From Trichoplax adhaerens (Eukaryota > Placozoa > Uniplacotomia > Trichoplacea > Trichoplacidae), in assembly GCF_000150275.1 (NCBI RefSeq), contig NW_002060958.1, positions 1,000,272 to 1,064,271 of the forward strand: a DNA stretch of 64,000 nt. The letters are read 5' to 3'. Shown here one piece after another: positions 13,031 through 23,459 of the stretch (position 1 is the stretch's first letter; each line of letters starts with the position of its first letter). A program made the position numbers and the translations under genes. The notes beneath the pieces were generated by a model. That model was not told where the DNA came from and searched no databases. It saw only the letters and a program-made list of their open reading frames with translations.

Positions 13031-13452
13031 GCTACACGTACAAACTGACGGTAAATGGATTACATTTCTATAATAAAATAAAAATTGTACTGATTGTAGA
13101 TCAATAGTTCAATATTAAAAAAAAAAATGAACAAACATGAAGAGAAACAAGAGCTGTAGACATATTTCAAGTGATACAATCAGTTGACATAATAAAGAGC
13201 AGGATCATTAAAAATGATTCATTGGCTATACATGGATGTACACGATTGATAATAGGGTGCTTGGTAAGATGGAGAGTATCATTATTTTACAGCAACGATT
13301 GCTGTACATTCTAATCCAGCAAAATTAAAATACTTTTACTTTATCTTTAACTCATCGCCAGTATCTATTTTATTAGTTACTTTTGAAAATAAAATTGTTA
13401 CACCTGTATCAAATTGGATGAAGGTAGTAAGCAAGCAAGCGCCCATCTCCAA

Positions 13453-15603
13453 TCATACTCGTAAGCGCTCTTCACTATTTTGATCTTCATCCTTGGCCGA
13501 TTGGCAAGTAGTAAATAATTTCTTGTTCAGAAAATATCCAAAACCGACAGACGTCAGAAACAGTAAAGCGAAAAAGAAAGGCTCATTATATAGCATGTAG
13601 TAAATAAGGAGGGTAGTAGCAAGGAATGCTAACATGGCTGCCAAAAGAGCTCTACCTAAATACCGCAATAGCTTACGTAAAATGACACTAATAAAACTAG
13701 CTCCAATTCGAACTGGAGGTATACAATGTCCGTCCCAATTGCAAATTCCACTACCATTTCCACAGTTGCTTCCTTCTGGCTTGTACATTCCAGGCAACTT
13801 ATCATATTCTGGATAGTCGGAAATACTTTGACAAGTCTTTGTGTTTTCATTCCAACAGCATAGATGGCAAGATTTCTCCTTCACTTGGCACTCGCATGCT
13901 TGACGACCATATTGTAAGCATAAAGATCCTGAACATTCTCCATTTTGGCACGTCTTTCTATTACCTTCACATAACGTTGAATCAGGCTTCGTTTTTGGTG
14001 GAGGGCAAACCGAACCGTGTGTCTTGCCATCACATAAACTGCTATGATAGCATTCTTCTTCATGGAGACAAGCAATTTCTTCCGATACATTATAAAACAT
14101 GCATGAATCTGGATTACAACAAGGACCTTGGCTTGGACTACATTGACTCGACGTTATCAGTTTGCAAGTTTCTGCATCACAACAACTGTCTGAACAATCT
14201 TCTTTTGCGCCGCAATCGCATTCTTCACCAGGTTGAATTCTACCATTGCCACATTGATTGGAGGCAACATTTACATCAAGTAACTGTTTCCTGGAACATG
14301 TATTCAATCGATCACGTAGAGTAGTGAGAATAGATTGCTTATCGCATGGATTAGTTTGAGCTAAAATAGCTTTAGTCGTGCTTTTATCTAAGCATTCTCT
14401 ATCTTCGTGCCATAGACCAGTGGCAATAGCTAATTCTTGAATAAATTCATTCTCTATCATGGCTTGAGGCAGAGTAGAATTGAGACTTTTTCGACTGATA
14501 ATCATTACATTTCCCGATATCATTTCTTGAACAGTAGGATGCTGCTGGTAAGGTGAACATAGACCAAAGTTTTTTGTTCCATGAGTCCAACTGATACTGT
14601 TTTCGTGGTTAGTGAATTCACGATTAGTAAGTACAATAACTAAGCAGTAATCGTTGTAATTTAGCCGAGAACGTTGCAGTAAATATTCCATAGGATCTGA
14701 GCTATCTTCCTGCCCCGCCTCATTGACGTACCAATCTGGCTCTTCAATTTGAACGCTATCCAGTTGAAATTCTATTTCGTCCCTAATGTAATGGTCATCA
14801 TCCACAGACAAGGATTGGATCAATTTATTCCCTGCTAGAACAATATTCCATAAAGCTGCTTCAATGACTGGTTTGTTATTATGGTAGCTAACAGTAAAGC
14901 TAGCATCAGAAATGGCTAGCAGCTTGCAAATTTTTTTCTTAACTTGGAGAGGACCTGATTTCCAGTTGAGAGGAGAATCGTCTAGTCTATTAGGCGACAC
15001 CTTTGATTGTATAAACATCTCATCACTGTCTTCTTCCAAAAGCGAAAGATCCTGATCTGTAGCAAGATATTTGTCAAGATTTTCAATACTTTCAGTCAGA
15101 ATACCATACCTGGCAGTTCCACTACGATATTGATATGGAATCAAGTCTGCAAAACTATATATTAATGCATATCTTTCATCATCATGGTCACTAAACCAAG
15201 AATCAACATAATAAATCTTTGTAAATTTTCCACGTCCTATTGCGATTTTTCCGTAAAATTCTCCATGGCTTGTCACTATTCCATCGACGTATGATTGTGA
15301 ATTATTAGTTACTTTTCCAACAACACTAATAGGCAAGATGGTACAATTTTGGCTGTTATTTCGATTCCATGAGACATTCTGTGAAGGTCTGATGGATAGG
15401 AGTATCGTTTTATTGGCCACAGAGAAGTTAAATTGGCCACGACATGAGGATCGATTATAGTCGAAATAAGCCTTGATAGGCGAGTGGAGTTGATAATTGG
15501 TAAGATGTCGCTTGATTTGGTCTTCACTTTTTGCTAGACTAATGGAAGCTAGCAATAGCAAAGTAGCAATCGTGGTTAGTAATTTAGAAACATTTGAATT
15601 CAT
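13453..15603 (-). CDS. ADAM10/17-like transmembrane protein, catalytically dead, single exon
   Basis: 716 residues in one uninterrupted exon. In order: signal peptide (1-24, LLTTIATLLLLASISLA); prodomain-like region; a degenerate reprolysin domain (about 215-440); a disintegrin domain starting CGNGRIQPGEECDCG; an ADAM10/17-type membrane-proximal domain (CECQVKEKSCHLCCW); two hydrophobic stretches (about 645-692); and a 24-residue acidic tail. Active ADAMs carry HExxHxxGxxHD; here the aligned segment reads QELAIATGLWHED, so the first two zinc histidines are Gln and Ile, and the Met-turn is not visible. The Cys pattern and a conserved NPCDKQSI segment (cf. NCSKQSI of ADAM17) still fix the family. 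A dead metalloprotease cannot shed substrates; it more likely works in adhesion or as a decoy, which is inference. Lack of introns beside intron-rich genes suggests retrocopy origin. A minus-strand AATAAA lies about 80 bp downstream (13368-13373). Confidence 0.88.
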   Translation of the reverse strand: MNSNVSKLLTTIATLLLLASISLAKSEDQIKRHLTNYQLHSPIKAYFDYNRSSCRGQFNFSVANKTILLSIRPSQNVSWNRNNSQNCTILPISVVGKVTNNSQSYVDGIVTSHGEFYGKIAIGRGKFTKIYYVDSWFSDHDDERYALIYSFADLIPYQYRSGTARYGILTESIENLDKYLATDQDLSLLEEDSDEMFIQSKVSPNRLDDSPLNWKSGPLQVKKKICKLLAISDASFTVSYHNNKPVIEAALWNIVLAGNKLIQSLSVDDDHYIRDEIEFQLDSVQIEEPDWYVNEAGQEDSSDPMEYLLQRSRLNYNDYCLVIVLTNREFTNHENSISWTHGTKNFGLCSPYQQHPTVQEMISGNVMIISRKSLNSTLPQAMIENEFIQELAIATGLWHEDRECLDKSTTKAILAQTNPCDKQSILTTLRDRLNTCSRKQLLDVNVASNQCGNGRIQPGEECDCGAKEDCSDSCCDAETCKLITSSQCSPSQGPCCNPDSCMFYNVSEEIACLHEEECYHSSLCDGKTHGSVCPPPKTKPDSTLCEGNRKTCQNGECSGSLCLQYGRQACECQVKEKSCHLCCWNENTKTCQSISDYPEYDKLPGMYKPEGSNCGNGSGICNWDGHCIPPVRIGASFISVILRKLLRYLGRALLAAMLAFLATTLLIYYMLYNEPFFFALLFLTSVGFGYFLNKKLFTTCQSAKDEDQNSEERLRV

Positions 15604-15701
15604 TGTAAATTGTGGTTGTCTACTCTTTACTTTGGATAATTCTACTCGTTTCTATCTTCACTTACGAAATCATAAAAATTGTTCAATTTACTATGTGGAT
15701 G

Positions 15702-15709
15702 TATATATA
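15702..15709 (-). promoter_or_regulatory. TATA-like box of the ADAM-like gene
   Basis: TATATATA lies about 100 bp upstream of the ATG at 15603, read on the minus strand. Position suits a core promoter with a roughly 70-bp 5' leader. In such AT-rich DNA the motif alone is weak evidence. Confidence 0.3.
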
Positions 15710-15829
15710 AACTTTTCAATTCTTTGCTCTGTTGAAGTAATTCCGTCAATATTGGGTTGTTGCTATTGCTATTTTAGTTGCGATGACGTCCAGAAATTTC
15801 GTTTCTACTGTAAAAAATAGAATCAGATG

Positions 15830-16620
15830 TTCTATATTTAATTCTAGACTGCTAGAAATGTACTTTACTAGTAGCCTACGGTTACGCAATAACACTTAAT
15901 CATGGTAGGAAATGCCGTTTTTATTTAAACGCACTATATATAACTTTAGATTGTTGGAAATATCCTTTCCAGTAGCCTGTAGCTTTGAAATCATGTTTAA
16001 ATCAAGATAGGAAATGCTAGTATTGACGAGAATGTTCTATATATGCATCTATGTATGCTAGATTACTAGAAATATGCTTCTAGTAGTCTGGATCTACCAT
16101 ATAGCAAATCATGATTATCGGAAATGGCAGTGTTTACCGGATATACTATATACGTACAACTTTAGATTACTTGTAGTCTACAGCGACGACGCAACATATG
16201 GCCATTATAAGAAACGACAATGCATGTTGGATGTTCTCGATATAACTCTAGATTGCTAGAAATGTCATTTCCTAGAGATCAGTGCATGCGATATAACATA
16301 AAAGAGAAATGATTAATGTTTGTTGAATGTACTTTATGTAACGGTGGATTGTTAGACATGCACTCTTCTCTTAGCCCGTATATGGGATACAACATACTGT
16401 ATAATAATCTTGATAGGAAATGGCAGTATTGATTGAATATATCCTAGGTAGCACAGAATGTCATTTTAGTGTTCATTGAATGCACTCTAGAGAACTCTAG
16501 ATTGTTGGAGATGCACTTTTCTAATAGTCTATACTCTCTCGACGACATACAGTGTAGCATCTAATCATTAGAAGAAATGGCAGCGTAAGTTTTACGTGTA
16601 ATTTGAACATTTTTTTGTTT
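15830..16620. repeat. diverged tandem repeat of about 110-125 bp, TCTAGATTGCTAGAAATG units
   Basis: The phrase CTAGATTGCTAGAAATG, followed by TTCTAGTAGTCT and a block ending AGGAAATGGCAGT, recurs at least six times (near 15845, 15950, 16060, 16160, 16250, 16500) at uneven spacing. It lies just upstream of the ADAM-like gene. The same sequence (GGCAGTATTGATTGAATAT and GTTCATTGAATGCACTCTAG) reappears at 22975-23200 next to the ADAM pseudogene, so it travelled with that duplication. Confidence 0.7.
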
Positions 16621-18280
16621 ATTTGAGCGATAATTATTTCTTATTAGGCTATACTATTAATAGACTGAAGCGTACTAATTCTTTAGGATCATGCCATAGC
16701 AATTCTATAAATACTAGCATCGCCAAAAATAAGCACAAATATGGTATCGTTATTGACGAGCTCCATGAAGGGTGGACATAAATTCAGTCTCTCTATAAAG
16801 TTCGAAGGATGCGTTCAACAATATTAGCATAAATAAATTAAGCATAACCAGTGTCAATAATTGGAATGATGTGAGCAAACATTTCGTACGGCATAGAATG
16901 CGGGTTTAGTTAGTGATGTAAACTACCCACCGTTGTTGGAGGTATCCTATCTGAATGAAGGACACTAAACAGAGTCTATATTCAATTTCATGAACATTTT
17001 ATCCTGCCTTGTTTATTGATATCTGTAAGACGTAGTAGCCCTATGAAAGTACGGATTAGGGAAAGTTGAGAGTTTCGACATATATTACATATGTCATACA
17101 ACAAACTGAACGCTATATCTCATGGTAGATTACATATTCATAGACATGTTTAGACTTTATATTCTAACGAAAGTCGAAGGTGGTCGCATATGACATATGA
17201 TCGCAAGTGCTAGGAATATCCAAGGTCTCGATAGTCTTCCAGTGCACTCTCACTCAATTTCTAGCACTGCTATCATGTTTTAGCCATTAATAGGCAATGC
17301 AATTTGTTGTAGGATATCAATTTAAAGTAGATGATGTATTATTAGTGTACTAAAGAAAGTTCTTTGACGATTCATGAGTCTACTACAGCCAATAAATTCA
17401 TAGAAATTACTTTATAGGCTCGCTATAAGTAATTTAGAGTTTTATATTGGCTTTACGACTTGATTGTTGTTTATGCTGACTTTATGAGATGTGCAATTTT
17501 GTATCGGTTTTATAACATCATGAATTATCACTTTATATTGGAATGTTGTAGTTCTATGCAATTTTATAAGATAACATTTGTGGTTTAGAATGCAATTTTT
17601 TAAAATCTATTCATTACTTTGTGCTGATTATATTGCAGTTTATTTGAACGTGTAATGTACTAGTTCGATAAAATACATTATAATAAACGGATAGAACGAA
17701 AAGAACTAGACTCCACACACCTGCAGACTATAGACTAAAGGTATTTTACCAAGAATGAACTTTTTATGAGTGAAGATATTTGCTTAGTCTTACATAAATG
17801 CGAACTTTCAAAAGGACGATATTTTATCACAGGATGTGATAAAATAATAAATTACTAAATACCAAGTTTTCATTTTGATTTCAATGTGATCTATGTAAAC
17901 CGACGCTTTATTTTATTTGAAATAGCTTGAACAGAAAGAGTAGATTACGAAATGTTCCAAGTGTAAATTAATTAGCTTATCAACGACATTTAGAGCTGTA
18001 GTGATACTAGGATAAAATCTTACTTTAATAACACAAAGACGACAATTCAACATCTAAAATTGCTAATACATGCCTCAATATGCAATATTACGCACGATGC
18101 ATATGCCCTAAGTTGTAGACGATTTGACGTTCGATTTACATCAAATATTACAGTTGATGAAATCGACGCTTTAATTAGTTCATTAATAAAAATACGATTA
18201 CTGATTGATGAACCTTGAAGATAGAAATGTCAGAAAGTATTGAAATAGCTGAAAACTAGTCTGTCATACAAATTTTTGTT
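16621..18280. other. AT-rich intergenic, nothing recognised
   Basis: No gene or array is supported. A small perfect stem, TTTTATCAC/GTGATAAAA, occurs at about 17822-17847. The sequence carries stops in all frames at short intervals. Confidence 0.45.
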
Positions 18281-18814
18281 TTATAGTCGTTCACAGTAGC
18301 TAGGGTATTTTTCTGGCTGGAAATTATAACTTCTATCCGTCTCTATTGGTTTTGAAGATTGGCTATTGTAAACTCGAATATAGCAGACTACATGTGTTGC
18401 TGTAGTCTCGGAAGAGGATTTCTCGTTCAAGCAATATTTGTTTTTACGATGTTCTTCGATTGATTTCAATTCCAATTGGCATCCACGTTCTTTGGTTAGT
18501 TTGCCAGTGCCATAAATAACTCTCGGTTTCTTACCCATTTTTTCATCGCAATGATGCCCGTCTCCTATACCGCGAGTTTTCAATGATGTTTTAAGATCAT
18601 CATGAAATTCTGCGATACCGATGTAATAGTATTGGTAACCATTTCCTATTTCTCTTAATGTGTCTTCAAATTCCTGAACAGTTAATTGTACAATTGCTGG
18701 TTCATCGTTTGCAGTTAATGTTAATGGTACAATTTTTGATTCATAGTTTGCCATAGTGCTGCCAGTAACAAAATCCGATTCTACACGTTGTGTCGATTTC
18801 AGTGATTGCAACAT
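18281..18814 (-). CDS. uncharacterised 177-aa protein, single exon
   Basis: An open frame of 177 codons in DNA where chance frames rarely pass 80, with ordinary amino-acid composition, so it is probably a real gene or a recent relic. No signal peptide or membrane segment is visible. The first part has a Thr/Leu-rich strand-like stretch (PLTLTANDEPAIVQLTVQEF); the middle is aromatic and charged (YQYYYIGIAEFHDD); the second half holds four spread cysteines and the strand-like VVCYIRVYN. A second Met at residue 21 (MANYESK) could be the true start. On the minus strand a TATTTATAG sequence lies about 40 bp upstream of the first ATG. I do not recognise the family. It lies alone between non-coding stretches. 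Confidence 0.5.
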   Translation of the reverse strand: MLQSLKSTQRVESDFVTGSTMANYESKIVPLTLTANDEPAIVQLTVQEFEDTLREIGNGYQYYYIGIAEFHDDLKTSLKTRGIGDGHHCDEKMGKKPRVIYGTGKLTKERGCQLELKSIEEHRKNKYCLNEKSSSETTATHVVCYIRVYNSQSSKPIETDRSYNFQPEKYPSYCERL

Positions 18815-19840
18815 CTTTTATACCATCTGATGAGCTTAAGTTAATTATTTTACTATAAATAAATAGCTGACTCATTACTTTTAACAATAGTAAATTCCGA
18901 TTAAAAATAAATTACTGACTTGTTGATTTGGTAATTCACTGGTGCTATACTATACTGTACACGTACAGTAATTTTACTACTGTAACTCAAGTGTATGAAT
19001 TGGCTTTGGATGTTCTTGTGAATAAGAATGGTAGTACTGCAAGTACACTCCTACAATCGGATTAGTTCATTAATTTATTAATACAAATTGAGAATGTTGG
19101 AGAATCTCAAATGGCATGATTGTAATATTTGTATAGTAGACTGCTCATTATAATATAATAAAATGAAATAACGGTTCCTTTCTATCATTTCAGTTAGTAC
19201 GCTATCGATTTGCAGTTAGGCTAGCATTTGCTATGACTGTTGATAAGAATGAAGGGGAGACATTTCAGAGTTACGATATAATATTATCTGAATGCGTTTT
19301 CATCCATAGGTCATAGCCAACTCTAGTTGCAGCCAGTCTCGATAATGAATGAAAGGAAAATATCTACAATCCCATTTGACAATATTAAGAAGAAAGTAGA
19401 GAATAGATTAAAAGATGGCGCAATAATTCAAATGTAGTCATGTTCATGGCATTCAAATACAGTACTTCTGTTATGGCAATAGAGTAGTATCGTATTTCAA
19501 CTAGTGTTGTATAATATCACAACCTACACTATCCTAGATGAGAGTGGTTGATGCTATTATACAATCAATGTCAATAGTTCATTATAATAAGCTCAACGAA
19601 TAATACTCACGCAGGATAGCGCTACCAATATTTGATCAAGATGTTGAGACTTTATTAATTAATGCTAAAATATTTTAGTAGGAATGCTGTAGATCGATTG
19701 GCGCATAAAAGAAAGAATTTAAAATATTTTCTTGATGCAATTACAATATACTGTACTGTATGACGGGACTGTGTCTGTTTTGGAACATGGCATCTACTGT
19801 ACAAATATTAGAATGAATAGAATTATAGAAATCAATATAA
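18815..19840. other. AT-rich intergenic
   Basis: No supported gene. A TATACTGTACACGTACAGTA palindromic patch occurs at about 18951-18970, a single-copy relative of the palindromes clustered elsewhere in the window. Confidence 0.4.
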
Positions 19841-19928
19841 AGAATGCGAAAGTACAGCAAGTTCGCAGTATGCACATCCGTACAATTTTTTGCATGCATA
19901 CTGCGAACCTGCTGGACTTCCGCATTCT
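19841..19928. ncRNA. 88-nt imperfect hairpin, miRNA-precursor-like (candidate)
   Basis: Arms of 33 nt (AGAATGCGAAAGTACAGCAA then GTTCGCAGTATGC; and its reverse complement ending CCGCATTCT) pair with four mismatches around a 22-nt loop ACATCCGTACAATTTTTTGCAT. Stem length, scattered mismatches and loop size resemble animal miRNA precursors. A short palindromic transposon (MITE) would look the same. No expression evidence is available here, and canonical miRNAs are reported absent from placozoans, so the RNA reading is tentative. Confidence 0.3.
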
Positions 19929-20014
19929 GTACTATAAATAATATAATTAAAATGAAGGAAAATTAATATAACGCCACCCAAATTACCATTAAAATGATAA
20001 CCACTAGTTACTAT

Positions 20015-20720
20015 AATTAGACCATTCAATTCCATGGTGCATCTAGAGTAGTCGATGGGTTAATGTCAGTACAAGCGCCAGCCAGGTGGTGCGAAATGAG
20101 CTAGTACGATTCATAAAACTAGCAGCGATTTAGCATGGACCATTCAATGCCATGGTGCATCTACAGTAGTCCATGGGTTTGGACGGGTAAAATTTGACGA
20201 TTACAAATAGCATGCTATGAATTAATATTAAAATGAAGAGTAACGTTTCAATAAATAATGGTCAACGCGTTAATGTCAGTACAAGCGCCAGCCAGGTGGC
20301 GCGAAATGAGCTAGTACGATTCATAAAACTAGCAGCAATTTAGCATGGACCACTCCATTCCACGATGCATCTACACTAATTTTAGAGCAGTCCATGGGAT
20401 TGGATTGGACAGGACTATAAGTAGCGCAAATATATCCTATACACTATTCATATACGATGAAAAAAAAAATAGCATCGATCGGCATTGGGCCACTCAATTC
20501 CATGGTGCATCTAGAGTAATATAGCCGGTCATTACGCGTATTGACCAAACTTCGGCTTTTGGCCGTAACATATATATATATAGTATTCCTATACGATGAA
20601 TAAAAATGGCTGCGATTGGAATACAGTATTCATATACGATTTATGAATAAAAATAGCAGCGATTTGGCGAGGATCACTAAATTCCATGGTGAATGTACTC
20701 AGTCTACACTATTGATATAC
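20015..20720. repeat. interspersed and tandem repeat, CCATTCAATTCCATGGTGCATCTA family
   Basis: The phrase ACCATTCAATTCCATGGTGC plus ATCTA is found near 20020, 20137, 20350, 20487 and (diverged) 20675. A longer block starting TAATGTCAGTACAAGCGCCA and ending ACTAGCAGC is present at 20061 and 20271, 210 bp apart and nearly identical. CCATGG and the flanking ATTCCATGGTGCAT are partly self-complementary. No coding content. Confidence 0.75.
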
Positions 20721-20850
20721 GTTCAGTAGACCTACTAGCAAAATCTGTCGAAATTTCACGGAATATAGTGCGATTTTTTTAAGTACGCAAAAAGAAACCC
20801 AAAATTAACGTTTCAACTCTGCTATTTTTTTTGGAACACATCATACATGC

Positions 20851-20879
20851 TTAATTGTCGCAAACGTGGCGACAATTAA
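20851..20879. other. short perfect inverted repeat
   Basis: TTAATTGTCGC and GCGACAATTAA form a perfect 11-bp stem around a 7-nt loop, followed by no T-run. Function unknown; it could be a binding site or a relic. Confidence 0.5.
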
Positions 20880-22475
20880 CCCTTTAACATCCTTCATTAT
20901 CGTTCTAAGCCTTTCTTGAAAGGCATCAAAACGCTTTTAAACCGGGTGATGACTGTGCCCTGTACAGTACTGTGTATATGAGTGAGAGTCCTTTCTTTTC
21001 AGATCAATCAGTGATTCAAAAATCTCTCTGGGCCGACCTGATTCTTTCAAATTTTATACGTGTGGATAGATGAAGATCTCATTGACTCAGATGCTATATA
21101 CCGATAAAAAATGTTAGTCAAATGGATTGAAATGTCATCCTTTTATTTCATTTTATCCACTCTAGGAAAAAACGACTCACGCTGATCAATAATATTACTC
21201 GACTGTACATTTAGTGTACAATAGTGTAGGAGCATGGCCGAAAAAAGGATAGGCCTCAACCATCGCTGTCCATTTAGTCCTATTTCTATTTTTTGGATGA
21301 TATCCGTCACGAAATCCTGCTCCTACTTGGTACTATAGTTTCATTTCTAAGCAGAATAGGGTAGTGAAAATAGTGTACTGTATATGTATAGTACGCTAGA
21401 CAGAACTTGGTCACTGGTTCAGTTCCTCGAAGACAGATAGACTTTTCTGACCAAATGAGGCCGTCAATATCGAAAAATGATTTACTTAGGATCGATCTTC
21501 CGTGTCTGTTTTCTCAATCACTGGTACTCATTTCAATAACATCGACGATCTTATATAGAACTATTTCCAAGCAGAACTTAGTAACCGATAATAAGATTCA
21601 ACGTAATCTTCATTTAGAAAAAATTAGTCCATTGAATATCGATCGTCTCCATACTAAAGTATAGGATAGTACTGTCATAACGAGGCGTTTGACATAATAT
21701 TGGAATAGTTGAAAAATAATTACTTTGGATGGATTTTCCGTGTCTGTTTTCTCAATCACTGGTACTCATTTCAATAACATCGACGATCTTATATAGAACT
21801 GTTTCCAATATAAAGTTACTGAACCTCTGTTAAATGAGCACATTATCGTAAACCATTAGTAAAGCGACGGGAGTTTGCACTAGTATGAATAAATCGTCTC
21901 CAAGCTAAAGTACTGTCATAACGAACTGTTTGGCATAATATTTGAACGAGATGAGAGCAAAAGTGTCTGTGCGTCTAGAGTGATCAGTCCAGGTCTTCTT
22001 CTAGTTGTCCATGACTGTAAATAGTGTATCTTGACAATGGCTTCTATCCGTTGTGTTTCCATTTTTAGTCGTTAACGTTGGCACCAGGGACTTGATACAC
22101 TCCGCCTAGTATGCTTGCTAAAAATTCTCTTTTTATTTAGGATTGGCTGCATTTTAATCGTATAGCCGTAATAACGTAGAATACCCTTATTTTAGTAATT
22201 CATTACCTTGTCTTATGATAACACATTAAAAGACTACTAAAAAGAAAGAAATACTGGACAGCCTTCCATGCAAAATAATGTTCAAACTTATCCTTTTATC
22301 GATCATTCCACTATACGATACCGATGAAACCGTTTATCATATTGCACAAAACTAACTCAGCAGGCTAATGGCAGCTAATTTGGATACTAATTGCAAACAG
22401 TCCAGCATAATATACCGTTACAGACATGCGACACTGTTAAAATAACCAGTAAAATAATTGATTCATTAAGGAAAT
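20880..22475. other. intergenic with a 238-bp-spaced direct duplication
   Basis: A block of about 68 bp beginning CGTGTCTGTTTTCTCAATCA and containing TCGACGATCTTATATAGAAC is present at 21501-21568 and again at 21739-21808, almost unchanged. The surrounding sequence (TCCAAGC, AAAGTACTGTCATAACGA) also recurs, so this is a two-copy tandem duplication with later decay. No gene is supported. A short plus frame at 21407-21664 overlaps the first copy. Confidence 0.5.
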
Positions 22476-22925
22476 ATCCAAAACAGAGAGACATGATAAA
22501 CAGTAAGACGGAAAAGAAAGATACATTTTATAACAGGTAGTCAATGAAGAGGCTAGCAACAAAGAATACCAACATAGCTGCCAAAAGAGCTTTACCTAAA
22601 TACCGCAATAACTTAGGCAAAAGTATAGCGATAAAACTACAGTAACTCTAATTCCAACTGCAGGTATACAATGTCCATCCCAATTGCAAATTTTACTACC
22701 ATTTCTAAAGTCGCTTCCTTCTGGCTTGTACATGTTAGGCAACTTTCCATATTTTGAATAGTCGGAAATACTTTGACAAGTCTTTGTATTTTCATTCCAA
22801 CAGCATCGAGGTCAACATTTCTCCTTCACTTGACACTCGCATACCTGACGACCCTATCGTAAGCATAAAGACCCTAAACATTCGCCATTTTAGCACGTCT
22901 TTCTGTTATCCTCACATAGCTGTTG
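22476..22925 (-). pseudogene. decayed 3' fragment of the ADAM-like gene
   Basis: This matches 13530-13978, the part of the ADAM-like gene encoding the membrane-proximal Cys-rich region, hydrophobic segments and start of the tail. Matching blocks include GCTGCCAAAAGAGCTTTACC with TAAATACCGCAATA, the GTATACAATGTCCATCCCAA stretch and GGAAATACTTTGACAAGTCT. Small indels and substitutions break the frame throughout, and the whole signal-peptide, prodomain and metalloprotease-like part is missing. It is in the same orientation, about 9 kb to the right of the intact gene. Confidence 0.85.
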
Positions 22926-22969
22926 CGTATTAGGATATGATCGAAAACAGGCAGAACAATATCTTTATC

Positions 22970-23240
22970 TTTATAGCAAATGGCAGTATTGATTGAATAT
23001 GCGGATGTCGCTTGAGATGGCTAGAAATGTACATTTTGAACCGGTCATCTCTCTCTCTCTCTCTATGATATGCAATATCATCGATAATAAGAAATGCAAG
23101 TGTTCATTGAATGCACTCTAGATTGTTAGAGATGGACTTTTCTGATCGTCTATACTCTCTACGACGTACAGTATGTATAACATCATATTATTAGAAGAAA
23201 TGGCAGCGTCAATTGTATATGTAATTTGGATACTGGACCT
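22970..23240. repeat. copy of the ADAM upstream repeat, joined to the pseudogene
   Basis: Sequence at 22978-23220 matches 16423-16590, the repeat block upstream of the ADAM-like gene (AAATGGCAGTATTGATTGAA; TTCATTGAATGCACTCTAG; CTATACTCTCTACGACG). A CT microsatellite (about 23049-23066) has been inserted or expanded. With the pseudogene this shows a segmental duplication that lost about 2.4 kb internally (source 13.98-16.42 kb). Confidence 0.75.
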
Positions 23241-23459
23241 TGTGAGTGATTTACTCGATATTCGTATGAAGAAAGAGGATTGATTATGCAATGAAATACG
23301 CCTAGATAAATATTAATAAATGTATCAATGAAGTCATGTTATAAAGTTGGAATGATACATTCAAGGATATTTTATAGCCTAGTTTAAAGCTGGTTTCAGA
23401 AGATGTTATCCATTTCAGCAATCTGTCTACGACATTATGCTGTAATTTTATGCTAGTTT

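Noticed and set aside
13634..14324. Plus-strand and other minus frames inside the ADAM-like gene
   Set aside because: Shadows of the 716-codon frame, which carries the domain evidence.
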